A stretch of 5,172 nt of DNA, taken from positions 1 to 5,172 of the forward strand of contig CALISV010000377.1 of assembly GCA_938041615.1 (NCBI GenBank), written 5' to 3'. Shown in pieces: positions 1 through 5,172 of this stretch (within the stretch, counting starts at the first letter, position 1; every line of letters starts with the position of its first letter). The notes under the pieces are model-generated. The model did not search any database, had not been told where the DNA came from, and saw only the letters and a program-made list of their open reading frames with translations. This DNA comes from an uncultured Campylobacter sp. Lineage in GTDB: Bacteria; Campylobacterota; Campylobacteria; Campylobacterales; Campylobacteraceae. The position numbers and the translations under genes are program-made.

Positions 1-1
1 C

Positions 2-292
2 TACGACAGGTTTTATATGAAGGAGGGCGTTTACGAGATAGTAGACCTTAGAACGGTTGAAATTTTAACCAGACCGCCGCACTTTCAGGGCAAAGAACTA
101 GAGGCAAAGGATATCTACGAGATGATAAAAACTGGCGCGCTCGTGCCTGCTAGCGGCGAGGAGATGGCGATATCTCGCATCGAGGTAGAAAAGCCGACCA
201 TTATTCTTTACGTCACGTTTGGTATCGTTTTTATTCTCGCGATCATCTTTGGAGTCACAAAAGCTAAAAGCGCGAAAATAGACTACAGATAA
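2..292 (+). CDS. Hypothetical protein with C-terminal membrane anchor (possibly 5'-truncated)
   Basis: I do not recognise this family. The frame is open to the left edge (codons from base 2 read Y-D-R-F-Y before the first ATG at 17), so it may be the C-terminal part of a longer protein. If ATG 17 is the start, the product is 91 residues, preceded only by a weak AGG at 8-10. Numbered from that ATG, residues 1-58 are soluble and mixed charged/hydrophobic (VYEIVDLRTVEILTRPP, then KDIYEMIKTGALVPASGEE). Residues 60-80 form one hydrophobic helix (IILYVTFGIVFILAIIFGV), followed by a short basic tail (TKAKSAKIDYR). There is no N-terminal signal peptide in what is visible. No cysteine or CxxCH haem motif occurs in this segment. 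A C-terminally anchored redox or envelope protein is possible but unproven. The AT-rich repeat region at 332-391 separates it from the next gene. Confidence 0.6.
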   Translation, partial: YDRFYMKEGVYEIVDLRTVEILTRPPHFQGKELEAKDIYEMIKTGALVPASGEEMAISRIEVEKPTIILYVTFGIVFILAIIFGVTKAKSAKIDYR

Positions 293-331
293 ATTTAGTG
301 TAAATTTTTTCAAAACGCCTTTTTGCAGTGG

Positions 332-369
332 TTTACTCCTTAAATTTAGCCAAAAACTTAAGGAGTAAA
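332..369. repeat. Perfect 12-bp inverted repeat upstream of the BCCT promoter
   Basis: TTTACTCCTTAA (332-343) and TTAAGGAGTAAA (358-369) are perfect reverse complements separated by 14 nt. The right arm ends one base before the predicted -35 box at 371-376. The inner word recurs a third time at 379-385 (TTTACTC), inside the promoter spacer. It could be a hairpin at the end of the upstream transcript or an operator for a regulator of the transporter. There is no strong T-run directly after this particular hairpin (TTT then GACC), which argues against it being a terminator by itself. Confidence 0.6.
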
Positions 370-391
370 TTTGACCTATTTACTCTTTTTT
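360..391 (+). terminator. Candidate intrinsic terminator after the small membrane-anchored gene
   Basis: The arm at 363-370 (GAGTAAAT) pairs perfectly with 378-385 (ATTTACTC) across a 7-nt loop, and six T residues follow directly (386-391). The stem can be lengthened to 360-370/378-388 using one G-U pair. The stem is AT-rich, so it is weak as RNA. The same bases overlap a promoter, so the symmetry may instead be a DNA operator. Confidence 0.4.
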
Positions 392-399
392 GTTATTTT
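371..399 (+). promoter_or_regulatory. Predicted sigma70 promoter of the BCCT transporter gene
   Basis: The -35 box is TTGACC (371-376, five of six consensus bases). After 17 bp comes the -10 box TATTTT (394-399), extended by TG at 391-392. The start point would fall near 406, giving a leader of about 28 nt before the ATG at 434. A copy of TTTACTC (379-385) sits in the spacer, and its inverted partner GAGTAAA (363-369) lies just upstream of the -35. A repressor bound there would block this promoter. Confidence 0.5.
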
Positions 400-423
400 A
401 AAAGGAAGATGAAATTTACAAAA

Positions 424-429
424 AAGGAG
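424..429 (+). promoter_or_regulatory. Ribosome binding site of the BCCT gene
   Basis: AAGGAG ends 4 nt before the ATG at 434. It is a strong Shine-Dalgarno match with slightly short spacing, and it supports that start. Confidence 0.75.
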
Positions 430-433
430 AAAA

Positions 434-2374
434 ATGATCAAATTTCAAAAGTCGAAATTTAACAATTCGGTATTTATCCCATCGCTTGTTGTCATATTTT
501 TAATAACGGCATTTGCAGCAATATTTCCAAATTTCTCAAATGAGTTTTTTAAAGGTATGCAAAACTACATTGCGGCCAAATTTGGCTGGTTTTACATCCT
601 GACCGTCGCCGTCATACTTCTAAGCATCATCATCCTTGGCTTTAGCAAGCTTGGCGAGATCAAACTAGGAGCCGATCACGTAAAGCCGGAGCACAAAAAT
701 ATCTCGTGGTTTTCTATGCTTTTTGCCGCTGGCATGGGCATAGGTCTAGTATTTTTTGGTGTGGCCGAGCCGCTCATGCACTATCTAAACCCACCAGTTG
801 GCGACGCGCAAACTATCGCAGCGCAAAAGCTTGCGTTGAATATCACATTTTTTCACTGGGGCATGAGCGCATGGTCAGTTTATGCTATCGTAGCGCTAAT
901 TCTAGCCTTTTTCTCGTATAGACACGGCTTGCCACTAACGCTTAGATCGGCGTTTTATCCGATCATCGGAGATAAAATTTATGGCAAGATAGGTAGCGCC
1001 ATCGATACATTTGCCGTCGTGGCGACCCTTTTTGGCGTGGCGACATCGCTAGGATACGGCGTGCTTCAGGTAAATGCTGGCCTTACGCACGTTTTTGGCC
1101 TGCCAACTATGCATATCACGCTTTTAATAGTGCTTTGCCTAGCTGCGACCATCTCAGCGGCAAGTGGCGTGGATAAGGGCATTAAGATCTTATCAAACGC
1201 AAATATCGCGCTAGCTATTTGTTTTATGTTTTTGATACTATTTTTGGGCGATACGACACAGCTTTTAAAGTCGTTTGTGCAAAACAGCGGCGACTACGTA
1301 TCGACGCTTATTTCAAACACCTTTAACCTCTACGCCTACGAGAGGCAAAACGAGAGCTGGCTTGGCGGTTGGACGCTGCTATACTGGGCTTGGTGGCTAT
1401 CTTGGTCGCCGTTTGTGGGGCTTTTTATAGCTAAAATTTCAAAAGGCAGAACGATCAGAGAATTTGTGATCGGCGTGCTTCTCGTGCCAACTGGCTTTAC
1501 CTTTGCTTGGATGAGCTTTTTTGGCAACTCGGCGATCGCGCTTGTGCAAAGTGGCTTTAGCGAGCTTGCGACGACCGTAAATTCCGACTCGGCTTCGGCG
1601 CTTTTTATGTTTTTGGAGAAATTTAGCTTTTCAGGCGTGCTAAGCACGATCGCAGTCTTTATGATCGTCATATTTTTCGTCACTTCGGCTGATTCAGCAG
1701 CGATAGTCATGAACATGCTTTGCTCAAATGGTAAGGACGATACGCCGGTTTGGCAAAAGGTCTTTTGGGGCGTTACAGTGGGCGTCGTGGCGGCATTTTT
1801 GATGCTAGCCGGCGGCCTTGGCTCGCTTCAAGCACTTACGATAACTACGGCGTTGCCGTTTGCCATAGTGCTACTTGGCGCCATTTACGGGCTATTTAAG
1901 GCGTTGCGCGTGGATGTAACCAAAAAAGAGACAAATAACTTTAATAATATGCCTCTTAGCGATCTTTCAAAGCCTTGGCAAGAGCGACTAAGCGCGATCA
2001 TCACGCTACCTAGCAAAAAAGACGGCAGTAAATTTCTAAACGAAGTCGTGCTAAAAGCCTTTAACGAGTTAAAAGATGAATTTGCCAAAAACGGCCTTGA
2101 GGCAAATGTAACAAAAGCTGAAAATTTCGTAAATTTAAACGTCGGACTTGGCGATGAGATGGACTTTAGATATGGCGTCTATCTCACCAAAAGCCAGAGC
2201 CCAGACTACACCAGAGAGCTTGACGGCGATGATCTTTACTATAGAGCTGAAGTCTATCTAAAAGAGGGCGGTCAGGACTACGACGTGCTTGGCTGGAGCG
2301 AAGCCACGCTGATAAACGACGTAATCGAGCAATACCGCAAACATATGCAGTTTTTGCATGTCGTTAGAAAATAA
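434..2374 (+). CDS. BCCT-family betaine/choline-type osmolyte transporter with BetT-like C-terminal domain
   Basis: Inner-membrane secondary transporter of the betaine/carnitine/choline family, 646 residues. About 12 hydrophobic helices span residues 13-487, followed by a cytosolic tail of roughly 155 residues. The family tryptophan box is complete (GGWTLLYWAWWLSWSP, 311-326). W313, W318, W320, W321 and W324 align with W366, W371, W373, W374 and W377 of BetP. The glycine-rich helix reads AAGMGIGLVFFGVAEP (98-113). BetP Na2-site side chains A147, M150, F464, T467 and S468 have counterparts A98, M101, F414, T417 and S418, which favours Na+ coupling. G104 corresponds to BetP G153, which is Asp in choline-selective BetT, so betaine or a similar zwitterion is the more likely substrate. 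The tail (YYRAEVYLKEGGQDYDVLGW, 602-621, up to HMQFLHVVRK) resembles the osmoregulatory tail of BetT/BetS. Start set by AAGGAG at 424-429; it has its own promoter, and a hairpin follows. Family call is secure; substrate is inferred. Confidence 0.96.
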   Translation: MIKFQKSKFNNSVFIPSLVVIFLITAFAAIFPNFSNEFFKGMQNYIAAKFGWFYILTVAVILLSIIILGFSKLGEIKLGADHVKPEHKNISWFSMLFAAGMGIGLVFFGVAEPLMHYLNPPVGDAQTIAAQKLALNITFFHWGMSAWSVYAIVALILAFFSYRHGLPLTLRSAFYPIIGDKIYGKIGSAIDTFAVVATLFGVATSLGYGVLQVNAGLTHVFGLPTMHITLLIVLCLAATISAASGVDKGIKILSNANIALAICFMFLILFLGDTTQLLKSFVQNSGDYVSTLISNTFNLYAYERQNESWLGGWTLLYWAWWLSWSPFVGLFIAKISKGRTIREFVIGVLLVPTGFTFAWMSFFGNSAIALVQSGFSELATTVNSDSASALFMFLEKFSFSGVLSTIAVFMIVIFFVTSADSAAIVMNMLCSNGKDDTPVWQKVFWGVTVGVVAAFLMLAGGLGSLQALTITTALPFAIVLLGAIYGLFKALRVDVTKKETNNFNNMPLSDLSKPWQERLSAIITLPSKKDGSKFLNEVVLKAFNELKDEFAKNGLEANVTKAENFVNLNVGLGDEMDFRYGVYLTKSQSPDYTRELDGDDLYYRAEVYLKEGGQDYDVLGWSEATLINDVIEQYRKHMQFLHVVRK

Positions 2375-2380
2375 TAATTT

Positions 2381-2419
2381 GGCGTAAACTTGCATAAATT
2401 TACGCCTTTAAATTTATGC
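2381..2419 (+). terminator. Hairpin terminator candidate after the BCCT gene (two overlapping hairpins)
   Basis: Seven bases after the BCCT stop, GGCGTAAA (2381-2388) pairs with TTTACGCC (2399-2406) over a 10-nt loop and is followed by TTTAAATTTAT. A second hairpin, GCATAAATTT (2392-2401) with AAATTTATGC (2410-2419) over an 8-nt loop, shares bases with the first, so only one can form at a time. A further T5 run lies at 2429-2433. The first hairpin is the better terminator; the second may simply reflect the self-complementary AAATTT word common in this genome. Confidence 0.6.
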
Positions 2420-2512
2420 CAAGCAGCCTTTTTCTAATAATATTTACCGATTTTAATCCAGATTTGTTTTAAATTTCAAAGATGCTTCTAAAAACTTTAA
2501 ATAAAATTTTTA

Positions 2513-2518
2513 TATAAT
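2513..2518 (+). promoter_or_regulatory. Predicted -10 box for the SNF transporter and propeller genes
   Basis: Consensus TATAAT lies 25 nt before the ATG at 2544, preceded by a T/A-rich stretch (AAAATTTTTA), which fits Campylobacter sigma70 promoters where the -35 is poorly conserved. No convincing -35 hexamer is seen 16-18 bp upstream. The start point would be near 2525, giving a leader of about 19 nt. Confidence 0.65.
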
Positions 2519-2531
2519 CTCTCTTTTTCAC

Positions 2532-2536
2532 AAAGG
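2532..2536 (+). promoter_or_regulatory. Ribosome binding site of the SNF transporter gene
   Basis: AAAGG ends 7 nt before the ATG at 2544. The spacing is good and it fixes the start, so residues MDRKTW precede the first helix as usual in this family. Confidence 0.65.
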
Positions 2537-2543
2537 TATACAG

Positions 2544-3905
2544 ATGGATAGAAAAACTTGGAGTTCGAAGGTAACGTATATTTTGGCGGTTGCGGGTGCT
2601 ACCGTGGGCTTTGGCGCGACGTGGCGTTTCCCGTATCTGGTCGGGCAAAACGGCGGCGGCGCCTACGTACTCGTGTTTTGTATCGCGATGATCGTGATCG
2701 GTATACCGATGATTTTGGCCGAAAATGCGATCGGCAGACGCCTAAAATGCAACGCCGTGGACGCATTCGGCGGTAAAAATATAAATCCGGCGTGGAAAAT
2801 CGTGGGTTGGATGGGCTTGCTTGGCGCATTTGGCATCATGGCGTATTACATGGTTATCGGCGGCTGGGTGCTAAACTATATCGCGCAGATCGCATTTGGC
2901 ATGCTTGATCTCTCGCAGGTGCTTAGCTTCGAGGCTACGAGCGCGTTTTACGAGCAAAATATCGTGAGCGATCCGCTGGCTATCAGCTTTGCGACGCTAG
3001 TGTTCGTGCTCGTAAACTACGCGATCTTGGTGCAGGGTGCGGTCGGCGGCATTGAGCGCTCGGCGAAGTACCTCATGCCGCTGCTTTTCGTGCTGATGAT
3101 CGTGATGATCGTAAAAAACTTGACCTTAGATGGCGTGGCGCAGGGGATTAAATTTTACCTCACGCCAGATTTTTCAAAGATAAGTATCAAGCTTTTCGTC
3201 GATGTTTTAGGGCAAGTATTTTTCGCTCTTTCGCTTGGTTTTGGCGTTATGATTACTCTTTCTAGCTTTGTTAAAAAAGACGAAGGACTGGTTAAAATCT
3301 CGATCATCACGGGCATTCTAAACACCCTCATCGCCGTGCTTGCGGGCTTTATGATATTTCCGTCGCTCTTTAGCTACGGCGTCTCGCCAGATAGCGGTCC
3401 AAGCCTCGTGTTTAAGAGCTTGCCGATCGTTTTTTCGCATATGCCTTTTGGCGGATTTTTCGCAGTAGCGTTTTTTGCGCTACTGATGATCGCCGCGCTC
3501 ACGACCTCGCTGCCGATCTACGAGGTTATCATCACGACGCTTCAAGAAAAATTTAAAATAAAACGCAAAAGCGCGATCTTGCTTGTGCTTGGCACGATAT
3601 TTATCTTTGGAAATTTACCGTCCTTGATGGCCACGAACCTGCTTGCGGATGTTAAAATTTTCGGTAAAAATATCTTTGACGCATACGACGCCATAAGCGC
3701 TACGATATTTTTCGTGCTGACTTCGCTAGGATGCGCGATATTTGTCGGCTGGGTGCTAAAAGACGAAGCCAAACGCGAGATAATGCAGGGCAGCGAAAAA
3801 TACGCAAAACTCGTAAATATCTGGTTTTGGTATATTAAATTCGTCGTTCCGTTTATCATTTTGGTGCTTTTTATCAGCTCGTTTTACGATAATTTTTTAA
3901 AGTAA
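2544..3905 (+). CDS. SNF/NSS-family sodium-dependent amino-acid symporter (11-helix type)
   Basis: Inner-membrane symporter of the sodium:neurotransmitter-symporter family (LeuT fold), 453 residues. Eleven hydrophobic helices can be placed (about 10-28, 40-60, 87-115, 147-165, 174-191, 218-241, 252-275, 303-325, 343-358, 382-403, 428-447). Helix 12 is missing, as in bacterial Tyt1/MhsT-type members. The hallmark helix 1 motif is AGATVGFGATWRFPYL (17-32), with the external-gate arginine R28 (LeuT R30), followed by NGGGAY (36-41). Helix 3 carries Y102 (LeuT Y108) and W108. Helix 6 reads FFALSLGFG (226-234) and helix 8 AALTTS (317-322). Na2-site residues look kept (G18, V21, A317, T320, T321). 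Two Na1-site side chains are absent: LeuT N27 is A25 and T254 is A228. The LeuT E290 position is A264. The likely substrate is a neutral or aromatic amino acid, but it cannot be read from the sequence. It is followed after 5 nt by the propeller gene. Confidence 0.95.
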   Translation: MDRKTWSSKVTYILAVAGATVGFGATWRFPYLVGQNGGGAYVLVFCIAMIVIGIPMILAENAIGRRLKCNAVDAFGGKNINPAWKIVGWMGLLGAFGIMAYYMVIGGWVLNYIAQIAFGMLDLSQVLSFEATSAFYEQNIVSDPLAISFATLVFVLVNYAILVQGAVGGIERSAKYLMPLLFVLMIVMIVKNLTLDGVAQGIKFYLTPDFSKISIKLFVDVLGQVFFALSLGFGVMITLSSFVKKDEGLVKISIITGILNTLIAVLAGFMIFPSLFSYGVSPDSGPSLVFKSLPIVFSHMPFGGFFAVAFFALLMIAALTTSLPIYEVIITTLQEKFKIKRKSAILLVLGTIFIFGNLPSLMATNLLADVKIFGKNIFDAYDAISATIFFVLTSLGCAIFVGWVLKDEAKREIMQGSEKYAKLVNIWFWYIKFVVPFIILVLFISSFYDNFLK

Positions 3906-3910
3906 ATTTG

Positions 3911-4717
3911 ATGAAAAATCTCGTAAATTTAGCTAACGACGACCGCCTAAATTTGCGCGTAGAGGGCAAAATTTTACTCAGCGAGAGTGTCAAAAACGGC
4001 AAAACGAGGCAGACGCAAAAGAAGTTTACTAGCATAGACGAGGCTCAAAAAGCCTGCGCGAAAAAGGAGTGGGAGAGCTTAAAAAAGGGCTATGTCCTGC
4101 AAAACGCGGGCGCAAAAGCGGGCGAAGCGAGTCTGCACGTCTACATCGGCGGCGGATACACGGGCGCGCTAGCCTTTGCTGGCGCGGGCGGCGAGCTTTT
4201 CGTCTATAAATGCGGCGGCTACAAAGAAAACGGCTCGGTCGATTTTTTGACTAGGCTGGGCGCGGACGGCGCGATAAAAGGGGATATTATTTTGCCAAAG
4301 CCGCTTGCGTGGCATGCGCAGCAGGCGGGCGAAATTTTACTTTTGGATTTGGATCATTTTATTTTCAAATTTGATCTAAAAACGGGCGAGTTTGCCGACC
4401 TTTCCAAAGAGCTAAATTTTAAAAGAAATAGAGAATTTACGAGCCGCGTTTGTGCTGCGGGCGCAGCGGGCGAGACGGCGGCGTTTACGATGTTCGGTCA
4501 AATTTTTATTTTGCGAGACGGCGAAATTTCGCTTCTTACGCAATATAAGGCCGAAATGAAAAGCTCCACGCCGATATTTTGCATCGCGCTTAGTGCGGAC
4601 GGCTCGCGACTGGCGCTTTGTTGCAAGCAAAACGAGATTCAAATTTTAAGCGCGCTTGACGGCTCTTGCGGCAAAATTTTAAGCGAGATAAAAGGGGGGC
4701 TCCGGCATTTTGGATAA
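3911..4717 (+). CDS. WGR-like domain plus beta-propeller protein, N-terminal part (frame broken at G6 tract)
   Basis: As the bases stand, this frame encodes 268 residues from ATG 3911. A TTG directly before it (3908) is a less likely start. Residues about 10-64 resemble a WGR domain (known in MolR and PARP-type proteins, thought to bind nucleic acid): NGKTRQTQKKFTSIDEAQKA, then a helix ending in KKGY (58-61). The literal W-G-R is not present. From about 70 on, the chain shows short beta-strand repeats of a WD40-like propeller, for example FCIALSADGSRLALC and EIQILSALDGS. No signal peptide or membrane segment is seen, so it is probably cytosolic. The genuine frame ends at the G run 4694-4699, after which only LRHFG follows before the stop. 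Deleting one G joins it to the propeller blades encoded up to 5054 (about 381 residues). It starts 5 nt after the SNF transporter stop with only a weak Shine-Dalgarno, which suggests translational coupling. The coding DNA is visibly more G+C-rich than the BCCT gene. Function unknown. Confidence 0.75.
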   Translation: MKNLVNLANDDRLNLRVEGKILLSESVKNGKTRQTQKKFTSIDEAQKACAKKEWESLKKGYVLQNAGAKAGEASLHVYIGGGYTGALAFAGAGGELFVYKCGGYKENGSVDFLTRLGADGAIKGDIILPKPLAWHAQQAGEILLLDLDHFIFKFDLKTGEFADLSKELNFKRNREFTSRVCAAGAAGETAAFTMFGQIFILRDGEISLLTQYKAEMKSSTPIFCIALSADGSRLALCCKQNEIQILSALDGSCGKILSEIKGGLRHFG

Positions 4718-4873
4718 AATTTGCTTTCTACCCGACGGCTCGCTGCTCGGCAAAGAGCGCCACTCGGATAAGCTAATCTGCCTTGACGCGGACGGCTCGC
4801 GGCTGGGGCCTGCGTGGCTACAAGGCGAGTGCGCGCAGGCGAGCGATTTTTGTCTGAGCGAGGACGGCTCGCG
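4595..4873 (+). repeat. Short direct repeats encoding the ADGSR/EDGSR turn of propeller blades
   Basis: GCGGACGGCTCGCG occurs identically at 4595-4608 and 4788-4801, and with one mismatch at 4860-4873 (GAGGACGGCTCGCG). Shorter copies of GACGGCTC lie at 4658-4665 and 4734-4741. They are codon-phase matched and encode the same beta-turn (DGS) in successive blades, so they are internal protein repeats that stay alike at the DNA level. Confidence 0.7.
4694..4699 (+). repeat. G6 homopolymer at the frame break of the propeller gene
   Basis: Four A then six G (AAAAGGGGGGC, 4690-4700) lie exactly where the propeller reading changes frame. With five G (or eight) the reading runs K-G-G-S-G-I-L-D-K-I and on to the stop at 5054. 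With six it stops at 4717. Campylobacter is known for phase-variable poly-G tracts, but those are usually eight or more G. A sequencing indel or a fixed mutation are alternatives. Confidence 0.7.
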
Positions 4874-5054
4874 CCTTGCGATAATCAGCTATGGTAAGGC
4901 TCACATCGTTGATCTAAAAAGCGCAAATTTGACGCTTAGCTTTGAGCTGGAGCACGTCGTAAAGCGATGCGAGGCGAAATTTGAGAATTCAAACGGTAGC
5001 AAAAATTTGGCCGTGCGCACCGACTACGGCTGCTTTGGTTTGTATCGCGTTTAA
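4710..5054 (+). pseudogene. C-terminal propeller part of the WGR-like/beta-propeller gene, out of frame
   Basis: This is the 3' portion of the gene starting at 3911, displaced to another frame by the G6 tract. The frame is open from 4692, upstream of any usable start. A TTG at 4710 is the first possible initiator, and no Shine-Dalgarno of normal spacing stands before it apart from the G run itself. The 114 residues from that TTG continue the same repeat type: ICFLPDGSLLGKE, LICLDADGSRLGPAW, FCLSEDGSRLAIISYGKAH, and a final blade ending DYGCFGLYRV. They cannot form a full propeller alone. The shared DGS-turn repeats on both sides of the break show this was one protein. It is either a broken gene, a phase-OFF state, or an assembly indel. 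Independent translation of the fragment is unlikely. Confidence 0.65.
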
Positions 5055-5172
5055 ATTCCGTGAAATTTAAGCCGCAGGTGTAGGCTTCTACAGATTGCGC
5101 TTTTAAGGCGAGCGATCTCCTCTCGATCTTTTAATAGCGCGCCCGGTTTTGGGCCATTCGACACCCAAAGCG
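5051..5172 (-). CDS. 3' end of a convergent gene (partial, unidentified)
   Basis: On the minus strand one frame is open from the right edge (first whole codon 5170-5168) to a TAA at 5053-5051, about 39 residues. It reads VSNGPKPGALLKDREEIARL, then KSAICRSLHLRLKFHGI. The charged, helix-like composition is plausible for a protein C-terminus. The stop would overlap the stop of the propeller gene (5052-5054) by a few bases, in the tail-to-tail arrangement common in compact genomes. The piece is too short to assign. A neighbouring minus frame reads ALGVEWPKTGRAI before a stop, so the true frame is not certain. Confidence 0.35.
   Translation of the reverse strand, partial: LWVSNGPKPGALLKDREEIARLKSAICRSLHLRLKFHGI

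Noticed and set aside
20..27. Strong Shine-Dalgarno-like AAGGAGGG near the left edge
   Set aside because: No ATG, GTG or TTG lies at a suitable distance downstream in the correct frame; it is within coding sequence (K-E-G).
1336..1716. Long open minus-strand frame (126 codons) opposite the BCCT gene
   Set aside because: It lies wholly antisense to a conserved membrane protein, has no ribosome site, and its peptide has no recognisable family; it is a shadow of the real frame.
2380..2394. Sigma54-like promoter TGGC...TTGCA after the BCCT gene
   Set aside because: Only 9 nt lie between GG (2381-2382) and GC (2392-2393) instead of the required 10, and the site is inside the terminator hairpin far from the next start.
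3542..3859. Open minus-strand frame (105 codons) opposite the SNF transporter
   Set aside because: It is fully antisense to helices 9-11 of the transporter and has no start signals; a shadow.
4690..4717. Programmed -1 ribosomal frameshift at AAAAGGGGGGC
   Set aside because: The downstream propeller frame is +1 relative to the upstream one, so a -1 slip leads into a frame without propeller-like sequence. Only loss of one base, addition of two, or a +1 shift fits.
5051..5070. Inverted repeat TTAAATT/AATTTAA at the convergent gene ends as a terminator
   Set aside because: The stem is seven A/T pairs only, with no T-run after it; it is likely a by-product of the common AAATTT word.
5079..5092. 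Small palindrome TGTAG-GCTT-CTACA
   Set aside because: Five-bp arms without a T-run, lying inside a probable minus-strand coding end; it does not exceed what chance would give.

Overview
The window looks like chromosomal DNA of an epsilonproteobacterium, most likely a Campylobacter of the moderate-G+C oral group (curvus/showae/rectus-like). The pointers are the very frequent AAATTT/AAATTTTA words in and between genes, AT-rich intergenic stretches with T-rich promoters, and moderately G+C-rich coding DNA. The species is inferred from composition only.

Layout: (1) 1-292 (+), the end, or possibly all, of a small protein with a C-terminal membrane anchor, function not recognised. (2) 293-433, a compact control region with a good promoter (-35 TTGACC, extended -10 TGTTATTTT) and three copies of the word TTTACTC in alternating orientation. 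(3) 434-2374 (+), a BCCT-family transporter for betaine-type osmolytes with a long BetT-like cytosolic C-terminal domain. (4) 2375-2543, a terminator-like hairpin pair followed by a promoter with a consensus TATAAT. (5) 2544-3905 (+), an 11-helix sodium:neurotransmitter-symporter-family (SNF/NSS) amino-acid transporter. (6) 3911-5054 (+), starting 5 nt after the transporter stop, a gene for a WGR-like domain joined to a beta-propeller. Its frame is broken at a run of six G (4694-4699), and removing one G would restore one product of about 381 residues. (7) 5051-5172 (-), probably the 3' end of a convergent gene whose stop overlaps that of the propeller gene.

The two transporters have separate promoters and are probably separate units: osmolyte uptake in the first, amino-acid uptake plus the propeller protein in the second. 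The best leads are the G6 frame break in the propeller gene, the unusual WGR-propeller architecture, the loss of Na1-site side chains in the SNF transporter, and the triple half-site around the BCCT promoter. There is no sign of a CRISPR array, RNA gene, insertion sequence or dedicated defence system.
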